Source: Agelaius tricolor (Eukaryota > Chordata > Aves > Passeriformes > Icteridae). Taken from it: a stretch of 64,000 bases of DNA. Every line of letters begins with the position of its first letter. Positions within the stretch are counted from its first letter, which is position 1. Shown here in pieces: positions 32,166-43,058 of the stretch. The notes under the pieces were generated by a model. That model saw only the letters and a program-made list of their open reading frames with translations, searched no databases and was not told the origin of the DNA. The stretch spans positions 1,274,001-1,338,000 of the forward strand of contig JALJCS010000007.1 in the NCBI GenBank assembly GCA_023055355.1. The letters run 5' to 3'. The position numbers were made by a program, and so were the translations under genes.

Positions 32166-32849
32166 ACCAGCTCAAAGCTCAGCGTGCAGGACAATGGGGA
32201 AGCAACAATTCCAATTTTGGGGTTTTCACCCAGTGGCACTCCCAAGACTGGCAGAGCAGGAACACCCCAGTTCCTGGGACACAGAGAACAGCCCTGTCCC
32301 CACCAGAGCCACCAAGCTGAGCTGGGACAATCCCCCAGCAGCACTCACCCTGCGCTCCTTCATCCAGGGATGAATTCCTGAGGGATTTGTCCAACTCCTG
32401 GCTGCTGGGAGCCCTGGACACAACACAACACATCACACACCCCCACGAGGATCATCCCCCTCCCAGAGCTGCACCCAGCAGGCCCAGCTGGGCAATTCCT
32501 CTGTGTTTCCATGCTGGGATGGAAATTCCCACTGAGGACACACCAGGCACTCCCTGGGAGGGACAAGAAGGATTGGGATAAAGCTGAAAATTCCCAAGCA
32601 GGACACTGAGCTGAGTCTGAGCTCTCAGCCTCACTCTGCCCTTCTCATTCCTGATTTTTCTTCCATCCTAATTCCCACAGGGTTCCCTTTCCCCACCTGC
32701 CCTTCCCATCCCTCAGGCAGAGGGACAAGGCCTCAGGAATTGCTGCCATTTCCCCACATCCCTCTCCTTTTCCCAGGTGGATCCACCCCCACACCTGTAA
32801 GGCCTCTCTTCCCCTCCCTCACCAAGAGAAGGTCATGGAGGGTTCTAAA
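32166..32849. other. no recognised gene
   Basis: Unique-looking sequence. A good acceptor (CTCCTTTTCCCAG, ending 32777) is not paired with a donor. Confidence 0.4.
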
Positions 32850-33002
32850 GGTTCATTAAATCATGGTTTGGAAGGGATTTTCTAGTCCACCCTCCCCTCT
32901 GCAATAAACAGAAATGCCTCCAAGATCCTAAAACTCCATCCATGTGGGTGAGGCATCCACAACCTCTCTGGACAATCTTTTCCAGTGTTTTTCCACCCTC
33001 AC

Positions 33003-33065
<63 letters not shown>

Positions 33066-33180
33066 CCTTAGATCTGATCTGAATTAATTTTAATTTACTC
33101 CCCTCGCCCTGTGTCCTACAGGTCCCCTTAAGAAGCCTATTCTTAAAATTCCTTGAGATATTTCATATTTCTATAGGATT
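32850..33180 (-). mobile_element. older CR1 fragment with internal poly(A) expansion, minus strand
   Basis: CATGGTTTGGAAGGGATTTT, GGCATCCACAACCTCTCTGG and ATCTTCCTTAGATCTGATCT are antisense CR1 words of a different, more galliform-like subgroup. A 56-base A run sits at the usual CTGTAAAGAA position. Confidence 0.85.
33006..33061. repeat. poly(A) tract, 56 bases
   Basis: Uninterrupted A run replacing the short A stretch of the host CR1. It is not a retroposon tail, because CR1 sequence continues on both sides. Confidence 0.95.
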
Positions 33181-33278
33181 GAGGCCCAAGTGCAGCCCCA
33201 AAGTGAAGAATGCTTTGTTTGAAGGGTTTTGGAGGTGCTTTGAAGGGCAGGGATTCAATTCAGCCCCAGTTCCCAGCA

Positions 33279-33425
33279 GGTGGAATTCCCCAACAGGCTG
33301 GAACAAAATAAATATTATTGGATTTAATTGGATTATATTGGATTAATTGGACAGTGAAAGGTGTCCCTGCCATGGAATGGGATGATCTTTAATGTCACAA
33401 CCCAAACCATTCTATGATTCCTTAC
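33279..33425 (+). mobile_element. truncated arm-like repeat and CR1 tail, plus strand
   Basis: AACAGGCTGGAACAAAATAA repeats the outer end of the inverted-repeat arms at 30768/31670. After a short TTGGATTAATTGG run, a CR1 tail follows (GTGTCCCTGCCATGGAATGG to CCAAACCATTCTATGATTCC). Confidence 0.7.
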
Positions 33426-35214
33426 TCTCTCAGCTCGATTCCAAGAATATGGAAGAGGGAAATAAATAAATAGGATGAAAAAAGAAGTGAAGGAATCCAC
33501 AATAAACATATATCAAAATATTCTAAAATATTGTGAGCAGTGTAAGAACGGAAAAGAGATCAAAAATAATCCCAGAGTAAGAGAGAGGTGACAAAGGGAC
33601 ATGCTCTGAGGGGACATTTTTGTTCCAGCTCTGTTTAACAGAGAAAAATCTGGAAAAATCACCAGATTTCTTCATCTGGAAATAGAAACTTGACTTGGCC
33701 AAAACCATAACCTTGAGCAAGAGGAAATTCCTGGTGAAACTGAGCTCCCTTTGCCTTCCCTGAGGCCTGGGATCCTCATTTGCAAGATTATTATCCTCAA
33801 GTGAGGGATTTCAGGGATGTTCCCCTGCCCAGAGCAGAGCCTGGCCCCACGTGCAGCTCTGCCAAATCCAGCTGGGAAATCCACAGTGGCAGGAAACCAT
33901 CCCAGGCTGGAAGCAGATTTTGGGTTTAACCATCCAAGAATTTAAGCAGAAGCAAAAGGAGCTGTTTCCCCCTAGATTAGGAATCTGCTAATTGAGGAGG
34001 GAGCCAAGGGTTGGGATTAGGGAGCTTTTATTGCAGGAATTTTGGGGGGATAATCCAGGGTTCTTTTTGTGTTGTGGGTGGTTACAAAGCAAACAGCAAC
34101 ACAACCAAAACAAACCCAGGACAAGAAGAGGAAGGGAAGTTTTGGGGATTAATTTCTCCAAACATCAGCTCCTGCTGGGTTTCTGTGGCTTTGGGGAGCT
34201 CAGGGACACGATGGAGAGCAGGATTTGGATTATCCAGAGGGGAGATCCTTCCTTAAAGGGCCCAACATGGTCAAAAATCACTGGGAGGACAAATTCAGAG
34301 TGGCACTACAGGAAGGAGAGGCAGGAATAATTGTGGAGGTTCATCCAGAAGAGAGAGCCATGATTCCAAAAAAAAAAAAAAAAAAAAAAAAAGGGAAGAG
34401 ATTGTGTAACATCAGGTTAAAAACAGAGCTGGGAAAATGGCACCAATTTCACTTGAAAAAGCTCCTAAAAACCACTTTAAAAAGGAGAGAGGGACAAAGG
34501 AGTTTTCCCAAGAATATCTGATGGGACATGGAAAAGTCTTGGACAAGGAATTCAGTGCCTGGAGCAGCCGAGTGCAGCTTGGGATGGGATTTGGAGAAGG
34601 TTGGGGTGGCTGGGCTGGGACTTTTTGCCCAGTTCCAAGTGAGGGACAAGTGATAAACTGTGAGATAATTGGGATGAAGTTCAGCATTCCAAGGAAAAGG
34701 AGCTGTGAGAACAGAAATAATGGAGATCCCAGTCCAGCAGCTGGAGGGGAATTTTCTGGGAAGATAATTGGGAATAGTGGTGGAGACTCCATTAAAAGTG
34801 CACTGGGAAGCCACAGGATTCCAAAGGAAGTTCAGGATGCAGAATGGAGCCCTCAGTGGCCAGAACATCAAACATCACAGGAGCCAAAACAGAGCTGAGG
34901 ATGGGGGAATGGAGCAGGGAAAGGCCAGGAGTGCAAGGGAATGTTGAGTGATGAGGGATAAAGGCAATAAAAATAAATTAAAGGAGTAAAAGTGGTGCTT
35001 TTCCAAGCAGGAATGTGGGAAATCCCACAGAGCTGTCAGATCCATGGGAATGGATTTTGTGTGCTCACAGAAAGAGGGGAATAATTGTGGAGGTTCATCC
35101 AGGAGAGAGATCCATGATCCCATGAAAAATAAAAAGGGGACAAGACAGAAAGAGAGTTAACTTGGATTTAATGTTCCCAAGGAAAAGCCAAGGTGGGAAA
35201 CACCTCGGTGAAGA
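33426..35214. other. no gene; local duplication and A run
   Basis: An A run lies at 34369-34392. A ~45-base phrase (AATAATTGTGGAGGTTCATC then CAGRAGAGAGA) occurs near 34325 and again near 35081. The rest is unique-looking AT-rich sequence with only short chance frames. Confidence 0.5.
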
Positions 35215-35370
35215 AGATTTCTGACAAATTATGGATTTCTGACAAATGGTGGATTTCTGACAACAGATTATTGATTATTGAAATTAGGGGCTTCTGACAA
35301 ATAGTGAATTTCTAACACATTATTGATTTCTAACAAATTAAGGATTTCTGGCAAATTAGGGATTTCCAAA
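35215..35370. repeat. ~19-bp degenerate minisatellite
   Basis: Six to seven units of GGATTTCTGACAAAT with TAT, GTG or TAG linkers, drifting to TTTCTAACACATTATTGA forms. Confidence 0.8.
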
Positions 35371-35510
35371 TCATCAGGATCTAAGGAAGTCCATGGCATG
35401 AGGAGGAGCCAGCAGCAGGAATCTGAGAGCCTTGAGTGGCTGGGGAATGGAAAGCAAAGCACTTCCCTGGAAACACAGAAAAACAGGGAATTATGGAGCT
35501 GTCAGCAAGA

Positions 35511-35570
35511 CAGGAAGCAGAAATTCCTATTAAATAAATAGGAAGCAGAAATTCCTATTAAATAAAACTC
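35511..35570. repeat. two-copy 30-bp tandem repeat
   Basis: AGGAAGCAGAAATTCCTATT with AAATAA linkers occurs twice back to back with no differences. Confidence 0.9.
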
Positions 35571-35717
35571 CCCTTTTCCCACTTCCTAGAAGATGATCCT
35601 GAGCAGTTTTACTGGGCTTGGCAAGAGCAAATTGGGCCAAATGATTGAAATTCCAGCCTTAAAAATGGGAAGAGATGTGAGGATCCAGGAGCATTATGGC
35701 ACAAGGGGTTGTTTGGA

Positions 35718-35870
35718 TGTGGAATCATGGAATAGTTTGGGGTGGAAGGGATTTTAAGGATCATCCCATTCCCATGGCAGGGACACCTTCCACTGTCCCA
35801 GGCTGCTCCAAGCCCCAATTCCATCCCAGCCTCTCAGCACCTTCCAGGGAGGAATTTCTTCCCAACATTC
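35718..35870 (-). mobile_element. CR1 tail fragment, minus strand
   Basis: GAATCATGGAATAGTTTGGG to GGAATTTCTTCCCAACATTC, with an internal deletion of about 70 bases between CAAGCCCC and AATTCCATCC. Confidence 0.85.
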
Positions 35871-36784
35871 AGTGTAGGGGAGGAATGATGATGCTGTGAG
35901 GGAGCAGAAATGCCAGAGAATTCCAGGGAAAGCCACCACAGAATCATGGGCAGGAATATTTTGGAGAATATTGGCTTTTGAAACCACCTTTCCCTTTATT
36001 TCTCTCACACAGAGAAAAACACATGGAATTTTATCCAACCTACTCCAATCAACAAATCCCCGCAGCAAATCCCAGAAAATGTCTTCATTCTATTCCTTCC
36101 CTTATCCCATTTTTCTCAGGCAGTGAAACCAACACAGGATGTCTCAAAGCATCCAAGTTTTCTCCTGGGCACACCAGATGGGAAAGGGGCAGGGAGAGGC
36201 TCCTCCAAAAGGAAGCTGGGAGCAGGAGCCTGATTCCTGAGTCCAGGATCGTGCTGGGCAGCAGGTTTTCACTCTGGATCCCAGAGCCAGCCCACGAGCC
36301 AGCCTAAAATTAGTCTGAACTAATGTGTTCCAGTAGAAACTAAGCCAGGGATTATTTTCAGGACACACTTGGAATTCCGAGTTGGTTTTTATGTTAAAAA
36401 AGACATATTTGCTAAACACATGTATTTTAATTCATTTGAATTTAATTAATTTGCAGTCTTCCACTGAATTTTTCAATCCTCTCCATGAATTCTTTTCCAG
36501 TTTTCCATAATAAAAAATAAAATATAATCCCAAAAATTCAGGCAGGCAGATGACAACGAGCTTCACAACAAACAGTTTCTGTAAAATTAGGCTGCCAGGC
36601 ACAGTCAAGACTTTTTAGCTCTGTTTTCCCCATGGAAGACAAGAAAATGGAATCAAAGCCTGACATTTTTACCAAGGAAATCCAAGGAATTTATTGAAAA
36701 AGCCACTTTGACTTTCAAATTCCAGGAATGAGGAGCCTTCCATAAAAATGCACTTTCATATTGTGGGATTATTCTTATTCTGCA
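35871..36784. other. no recognised gene
   Basis: Unique-looking sequence. No repeats or accepted splice pairs. Confidence 0.4.
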
Positions 36785-37030
36785 CAGCCTGGAGAGGAGA
36801 AGCTGCAGGGAGAGCTCAGAGCCCCTGGCAGGGCCTGCAGGGGCTCCAGGAGAGCTGCAGAGGGACTGGGGACAAGGCCTGCAGGGACAGCACCCAGGGA
36901 ATGGCTGCCAGTGCCAGAGGGCAGGGCTGGGTGGGATCTTGGCAATGAGGAATTGTTCCCTGGCAGGGTGGGCAGGCCCTGGCACAGGGTGCCCAGAGCA
37001 GCTGGGGCTGCCCCTGCATCCCTGGCAGAA
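36785..37030 (+). mobile_element. CR1 3' fragment lacking its tail, plus strand
   Basis: CTGGAGAGGAGAAGCTGCAG to CTGCCCCTGCATCCCTGGCA. The final ~110 bases of the element are missing, and sequence passes directly into the proviral remnant, so the tail was probably deleted. Confidence 0.88.
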
Positions 37031-37099
37031 AATATGAAAATGCTCATTTCTACAGGTCAGCTACAGAAGTGAAAGAGGAAACAATTGGTTGGTTTGATT

Positions 37100-37235
37100 T
37101 GAATTTCTCTTCTGTTATTCCTTCTGGCTGTTCCAGAACTTTCCTCTGCCCTCACTGGGAGCAGAAAGAGGCTGTTGTTCTCCTATTATTTCTCTAGACC
37201 ACCACAGCTCTTGGCCATCTTATCTTCTGTTAACT
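37100..37235 (-). mobile_element. proviral leader remnant with repeated LTR-end motif
   Basis: Downstream of the primer-binding site in minus sense. It contains GGTCTAGAGAAATAATAGG at about 37177-37200, a near copy of the final LTR segment (CTCTAGAGAAATAATAGAAC, 37263-37285). No coding frame remains. Confidence 0.5.
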
Positions 37236-37253
37236 ATCACATCGGGGTCACCA
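37236..37253 (-). other. retroviral primer-binding site, tRNA-Trp type
   Basis: The minus strand reads TGGTGACCCCGATGTGAT one base after the LTR end. Avian alpharetroviruses prime with tRNA-Trp, and their site differs from this one by a single C to T as I recall it. The match identifies the LTR edge and the element's orientation. Confidence 0.8.
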
Positions 37254-37600
37254 ATGGTTGTTGTTCTATTATTTCTCTAGAGTCCCATAATGATTTTCTC
37301 AGATTTCTAAAGTCCATACCTCTTTGATGTATTCTCATGGCTGCTGATCTTCTTCTGCTTCTCCTACTCCATGCTGCTCTCCCTCAGTTCAGGGCTCCTC
37401 CAAGACGCTCCCTGACTGGCCAACCCGCCCCCTTTTATCCCAGTTATCTCCATTGGTCACAGCTGCAACCCAGTGAAGGACATGGCAGCTGCAGCCCATC
37501 AAGGGCAACCGGGACCTCTGGGGCAAAGCCTCTACACAGATATTCAAATACATTTCCTCTACTATAAGAAACCCCTTTCCCCCTCTGCTTTTTTGTTATC
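37254..37600 (-). mobile_element. endogenous retrovirus LTR, minus strand (distal boundary uncertain)
   Basis: Lies directly upstream, in minus-strand sense, of a primer-binding site. Minus-strand order is a CCAAT box (GTGACCAATGGAG near 37450), a TATA box (GGATAAAAGG at 37431-37440), then R-U5 to CAACAACCA at 37254. The short open plus-strand frames are antisense to it. Only the 5' LTR side and a leader remain; no gag, pol or env was seen. The distal U3 limit was not determined. Confidence 0.65.
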
Positions 37601-37797
37601 ATTTTGTCACCTCACCAATGCGTCCATCAGTTTGTTGGTGATTTTACAGCACAGCTCCAGAGCTGTTTTCTGGAAATGAGTAAAACAAACATCAGGAAGA
37701 AAGTTGACACAACATATTTTGGTTTTATTTTTTTATTTCTTTCTTTTCATCACAAAATCTTTCTGGGCACTGATCAATGCTTTTTGCAGTGCAATGC

Positions 37798-37920
37798 AGT
37801 GCCCAAGGCCAGGTTGGAGCACCTGGGACAGTGGGAGGTGTCCCTGCCATGGCAGGGGTGGCACTGGGTGGGATTTAAGATCCCTCCCAACCCAAATCCT
37901 TCTGGGATTCTGGGATTGTC
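37798..37920 (+). mobile_element. CR1 tail fragment, plus strand
   Basis: GTGCCCAAGGCCAGGTTGG to CCCAAATCCTTCTGGGATTC. It is the left boundary of cassette Y. Confidence 0.88.
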
Positions 37921-38097
37921 TGGAGTCTGAGCCTGCAGATGAGCAGAGGGTGGTGCTGGGAAGGTCCCACCTTGCCCTGGCCTCTCCTTCCCCCTCGAAT
38001 GCTCATGGCATCCATGGCACTGCAGCTGCAGCTGGGCCTGAGGGATCCTCTGGGAACAACCAAAGTGGGAATGAATCTGTGTGCAGCTGAGTTAGAG

Positions 38098-38325
38098 AAA
38101 TGGGGAATTATGGATGGGGTGGGATGGCAGGGACCTCACAGCCCACCCAGTGCCACCCCTGCCATGGCAGGGACACCTCCCACTGTCCCAGGTGCTCCCA
38201 GCCCCAGTGTCCAGCCTGGCCTTGGGCACTGCCAGGGATGCAGGGGCAGCCACAGCTGCTCTGGGAATTCCATCCCAGCCCCTGCCCACCCTCCCAGGGG
38301 GAATCTTTTCCCAGAATATTTGATA
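38098..38325 (-). mobile_element. CR1 3' fragment, minus strand
   Basis: The tail is modified (GGGGTGGGATGGCAGGGACC instead of the usual TGGTTTGGG form). The core is typical, and GGGGGAATCTTTTCCCAGAA is the inner end. The copy at 17697 continues into the same flanking segment. Confidence 0.88.
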
Positions 38326-38589
38326 ATTCACCATTAACCAGGCTTTCCATGCTGGAGCTCACATCCCATCATGGAAACTGGGTTAAACTGGGAGTGCTTT
38401 CAGCACAAACCACGGCCCTGCCAAAGGGGGAATAATCACTGGAATTGGTCTTTACAAACAGCTGATAATTCAGTGTTCAAAGCTGATTCTCCTCCCACAG
38501 AATTCCCTGGCAAATCTCTCCCTGTTTGCAGAAAGTGAGAGGAAACCTGGAGAACTCAGTGATGTTTCTGCTCAGAATTCTGTTCATGA
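38182..38589 (+). repeat. duplicated segment X, copy 2 (partner 17753-18161)
   Basis: Direct-orientation match to 17753-18161, overlapping cassette Y on its left. The match ends at CAGAATTCTGTTCATGATA. This locus is the only one of the three that carries both X and Y. Confidence 0.9.
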
Positions 38590-40287
38590 TATTTCTGTTC
38601 ACAATGTTGTGTTCAGTGTGCTCTCAGCCAGGAAAGTGGACTCAGCAAACAAATTGAGGAAGGGAAAACCACATGCAGGACTGGAGTGGAAATTTTTGCT
38701 CTCATTTTCACACAGAAAGGCCAGAGAATTCCCAGAGGATTTCCAGCTGCAGGGTGAAAAGCTCCAGGGCTGGTTGTCCCACTGTCCTATCCCTGCCAGC
38801 AGCCCAAGGGTGGGAGATGTCCTCAAATCTCTGGAGAGCCAAGCCCAGCGTGGACATTTGGGCTGCTGCTGCTCTGGGAAAGCCAGGCATGCCAAGAGCT
38901 GTCCAAGGGCAGCAGAAATCCAGGTGGATGCTCCCCTGCTCCTCCTCCCTCCTCCCTCCCAGCACAGGATCCAGCTGGTCTGCCCAGGGCTCCTGGTGCT
39001 GGGAGCAAATAATGAAAGAGCCAAAAAGGGAATGAGAGCAGCTCCAAAGCCCTTCATTAACACACACACACCTCTGAGTGCAAGAAGCACATCCCCAACT
39101 CCAGCAACCATAGGAAGGGAGGGAGTTGGATTTTTGGGCAGCCAAACTTTCCTTTGGCTCTGTTCCAGCTGCTCTTCAGCCTCTCCAGCTGCAGCAACCA
39201 CCAAAGGATGGGCTGAGCCTGAGGACAGGCAAAGCTGGGACAGATGGAAACTCATTCACCTTCAAATTCACCCCAAAACATGAAGGCCTTTCCCAAAAGC
39301 ACCTGAATTTTCAGCTTTTCTTACATTTAAACGTTTGTCCTTGGCAGAAACTCCTCCCTGCCCTGTCCCACAGAGCAGCTCTGCCCTTCCATGGGCAGCC
39401 TTGGGAAGCTGCACTTGCCCATGGAGCCATGGACAAAACCCAGCCCTGGCTCTGATTTCTCCTGAATTTCTGTCTCTGCATGAACTCAGGGAATCTTTAG
39501 TGATGCCCCACTCGCCAGGCATGAATTCTTTGCCATTTAACAAACTCTGACTGCAGCTGCAACAAGAGAGAAATTCCCTGGTTTTCATTTCCAAAAAGGC
39601 TCCTTTTCCCATCTCTAGTAGTGAAAGAGGGGCTTAAGTAGATTTTACACCAAGTAGTTGCCACAGAGGCATGAATAAACATGAGGAGCTCCCTCTCCTT
39701 TGTGTTTGCTCAAGAAAATTATGATTTTCTGTTTGCTTGCAGCAAATCCCAGGATTCTGCTGCAAATAGACAGGGCAGAAGTGAAGTACCCAGGGAAGAT
39801 GGAACAAATCCATTGTTTGCAGTGATTCTCCCAAGCTCCAAACCAGACCCAGCAGTTAATTTGCTTTGATAGACCCATGGTTTTCGTTAGAGTTCCTCAT
39901 ATTTAATTATGTCCTAATCCACCTCCAAGAAAGGAGAGGGAGCTCAACAGAGAACCATTACCTACAAACAGGAGTGGGAGCCAAGCATTTGAAATCCCGT
40001 TATTGATACAAAACAGAAGGCAGACTTCCAGCTAAAGCAGCCCCTTGGGTTTAATCTGAAGATCTATCAGGAAAAATCTCTTTCCCACTGGAGGCTTTCA
40101 TCTCTTCCCAGGAGGGAGCAATCATCTTCCCAACCCCTCCCTCGTGGTCCTAATTGTCCAAAGGGAGTCTTTGTGTTTGTGCACTTAATGAATTTACCGA
40201 GGGAAGATCGTATCTGCCACGGGACAACTCCTGAGCTGCAGCAGGGAGTGATTCCCAAGCTGGTGTCCTGGAAAAATCCCTTCCCAT
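38590..40287. other. no recognised gene; candidate conserved noncoding DNA at 39600-40250
   Basis: 38590-39600 has frames above 200 codons on both strands, but the longest starts at a non-ATG codon and has no splice support. 39600-40250 is repeat-free with CpG-containing words amid AT-rich sequence (TTTTCGTTAGAGTTCCTC, AATTTACCGAGGGAAGATCG), a texture seen in conserved enhancers. Confidence 0.25.
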
Positions 40288-40676
40288 GGAGCCAGAATCC
40301 CAGAGAAACTGCTGCTCAGTTCTCCTGAAAGCTCAGATTGTCACCAGCCCAGAGACACCCCCAAGGTTAAAATTTTCCTACAGGTAAAGTTGTTGTTCCT
40401 GGCCTGGGACTCAGAGTTCTCCAAACCAGGGCTGGGATGATCCATAAGGAATTGGCACAATTTCAGGGAAGGAGAAAAACTTTTCCTGAAGGTGGGAGGT
40501 CTAAAGTTGTGTAGAGAGAGTGGTGGTGGGGTAGGAGAAGCTGGAGGTGTCCCAGGCCAGGTTGGACACTGGGGCTTGGACCAGCCTGGGACACAGAAAG
40601 GTGTCCCTGTCCATGATGATGCCCATGATGATCCTTAAGGTCCTTCCAAACCATTCCATGATTCTGTGACCCTGTC
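40288..40676 (+). repeat. 409-bp tandem duplication, copy 1
   Basis: Starts GGAGCCAGAATCCCAGAG and ends in a CR1 tail (ATTCCATGATTCTGTGAC). The adjacent copy 2 begins 409 bases later. Confidence 0.9.
40540..40676 (+). mobile_element. CR1 tail in tandem copy 1, plus strand
   Basis: GGAGGTGTCCCAGGCCAGG to CCTTCCAAACCATTCCATG, with a degenerate ATGATGATGCC stretch in place of the usual CATGGCAGGG. Confidence 0.85.
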
Positions 40677-40696
40677 CTGGGCAAAGCACCTCCCTT

Positions 40697-41085
40697 GGAG
40701 CCAGAATCCTGGAGAAATTGCTGCTCAGTTCTCCTGAAAGCTCAGATTGTCACCAGCCCAGAGACACCCCCAAGGTCAAAAGTTTCCTCCAGGCAAAGCT
40801 GTTGCTCCTTGCCTGGGACTCAGAGTTCTCCAAACCAAGACTGGGATGATCCTTAAGGAATTGGCACAATTTCAGGGAAGGAGAAAAACCTTTCCCTGTC
40901 AATAGGAGGGCTCCAGTTGTGTAGAGGGTGTGGTGGTGGGGTAGGAGAAGCTGGAGGTGTCCCAGGCCAGGCTGGACAGGCCTTGGAGCAGCCTGGGACA
41001 GTGGAAGGTGTCCCTGCCCATGGCAGGGATGGAATGGGATGATCCTTAAGGTCCTTCCAAACCATTCCATGATTCTGTGACACTG
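40697..41085 (+). repeat. 409-bp tandem duplication, copy 2
   Basis: Collinear with copy 1 from GGAGCCAGAATCCTGGAG through TTGTGTAGAG and GTGGTGGGGTAGGAGAAG. Identity is roughly 90 per cent, with differences concentrated in the embedded CR1. Confidence 0.9.
40950..41085 (+). mobile_element. CR1 tail in tandem copy 2, plus strand
   Basis: Same junction with flanking sequence as in copy 1, showing that one insertion was duplicated with its surroundings. Confidence 0.85.
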
Positions 41086-43007
41086 CGGCCTTGCACTGGG
41101 CCTGCGAGGAGATGTCACCACAACCACCCAACTTCAGCTGCTCCAAGCCCAGCTGTTGACTTAAATGCCCTGGAAAAATTGGATTTCTCCCAGGATTTCC
41201 AGTTTTCCGTGGTGAGAGTGAGAATCTGCCCTCTGTAATCCAGTTCCAATCCCCAGGGACAGTACCTGGATGGAATGGTTGGTGTCCTGCAGCGTTCCCT
41301 CAGGAATTGTTGTCCAGGATGTTTTGGTGGAAAGTCACACATTTAAAAGCCTCATAGCCGATCCCAAATTTGCTTTTAAAAGGAATGGAACCATTTTGGG
41401 TGGGAATGGCAAATGTGGGTGATGGATTCTCCTAAAGGAGCCCATTTTTTGGAGCAGCTCGGTGATTCCCATTCCTAAGCCACATCCACCCAGGATAAAC
41501 CCACCTGGAAATGCTGAGCTGTTACAGCAGTGAACAGGGGCTGTAATTTTGATGTGGGTGCCAAGACTTTAAAATCCCACTGCTTCAATATCCATGGAAA
41601 TGAATCCAACAGCAAGAAGTTTTCCAGAAGGTTCCAAGAAGTTGCAAGCAGGTTCCTTGAATTCCACCCATCCCAAAACCCCTGTCTGTTTGCAGAGGTT
41701 TCTGTGTGCCTGCAGAAGCCACAGTCCTAAATCCTCTCCTCCTCTTTGGGACTTCCACTCTTCCACCTGGAGACAATAATGGAGCATCCCTGTCCCATTT
41801 CCACCCAGTGGCTCTTTAGTTACTGAATTCCTGCAGGATCTGGGTTGGAATTGAGTTAAGGACCTCCACTCTAGGCTCAGGGAGATAATATTGCTGTTAC
41901 CTAACCCTGGGCACCCAAATATCTTTAAGATCCAGCCCTTGCCACCCCAAAATTCTCAGAATTGCCCCCAGCTGTGATTCCCACACCTTTGGAGATGGTT
42001 ATGAGGGACCAAGGTTTTTTGAGGTGAAATTCTCTGAGCTGAAACGAAAATATTTTAGTACCTGATAAATATCTGGACTTCCCCTCTGATCAGAAAATAC
42101 CCCCAGGGATTTCAGCCCATTCTCCATTCTTTTTGAGGGAATGAGTCACGATTTTGGATTGCTTCCACTGGGTAGGAAGGATAAGGACACAGCTCCTGAA
42201 TGTTTGCAGAGCTGCTGGGAGGTTTGGGAGACTTCAGTTCATTTTCTGAGCTGAAGTGGGGTCGTGGTCAGCCCAAAATTGATAAAATAAATCCACCCTG
42301 GTGGAGTCTGAGGGATATCCAGCTGCTGGTGACTCTGCCTGGCAATCAGATTCCAAGGGAAGGCCTGGAGCTGCTGGGATCTGCTGATAGCCCAGATGAA
42401 GGAAGGAGAGCAGGGGAGGCCAAAATCCCCCATCCACAGCCACACACACATTTGGAATGTTCCTCAGCAGGGAGGCTCCCAAAATCATTGTTGGGAGAAC
42501 AAAGGCGAGTTTGGGATGACAGACATTTCAAACAACAGAAAAGTTGGAGGAGAGCAATAAGAAAAACAATTGGAATGGGAAAAGGATTAAGTGGTCGACA
42601 GAAAACAACAAAAGGAAAATTAACATCTTTTCAAAACTCACAAAGCGGCCTCAAAAGCAGGGGGAGAACAGTAAAAACCCCAAATTATGCACAGTTTAAC
42701 AGCAAAGCTCACAAAGAAATGAAGTGACTCCTGCAGAGAAAGGGTGTGGGGACAGCTTATAAATTGACCACATTCCAAAGAGGAATAAAAAAGCAATTCT
42801 CCCAGACATGGCCTGGGAGGCAGCCAGGCCCACTTGGTGCCCTGACTTTGGAAGGCCACATTCTGAAATGCATCTCAAATCCCAAGGGCTCTGCAGAGGG
42901 GGAAGCTGGAAAAGAAACCAACATCCACCAAGTCCAGCTGGCACTGCCAGGAGCAGCTGCCAAGGAGTGAAACAGCACAATGTGATTTTCTGGACCTGTC
43001 ACCTCAG
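41086..43007. other. no recognised gene; A-rich factor-site-like stretch 42520-42740
   Basis: Mostly unique. The 42200-42727 plus frame (175 codons) is the longest repeat-free frame but has no splice, codon or family support. 42520-42740 is repeat-free and A-rich with several SOX/TCF-like words (AAAACAATTGG, CAACAAAAGG, CACAAAGCGG, CACAAAGAAA). Confidence 0.3.
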
Positions 43008-43058
43008 CAAACTTCAACAATTTGGGATGAAATTTGGCGTGACAGGCACTGAACTCAG
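43008..43058 (+). CDS. candidate short exon, 51 bp, phase 2/2
   Basis: A strong acceptor (TTTTCTGGACCTGTCACCTCAG) and a fair donor (CTCAG then GTAAAA) flank 51 bases. The one frame free of stops reads KLQQFGMKFGVTGTEL. The segment is short enough that openness means little. Its phase matches 16947-17042 but not the phase-0 candidates. Confidence 0.18.

Larger units (their letters stand above)
37795..38325 (+). repeat. duplicated cassette Y, copy 1: CR1(+), unique core, CR1(-) (inverted partner 55100-55625)
   Basis: A plus CR1 tail (37798-37920), about 180 bp of unique core (from GGAGTCTGAGCCTGCAGATG to TTAGAGAAATGGGGAATT), and a minus CR1 (38098-38325) form one block. The reverse complement reappears at 55100-55625, with only a few substitutions in the core. 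The two CR1 3' ends face each other. Confidence 0.92.

Noticed and set aside
38599..39283. Overlapping 224- and 218-codon frames on opposite strands
   Set aside because: Mutual openness on both strands, a non-ATG start for the plus frame, and no recognisable domain.
42200..42727. 175-codon frame free of repeats
   Set aside because: Length is within what 64 kb in six frames can give by chance. It has no splice sites, codon bias or family match.
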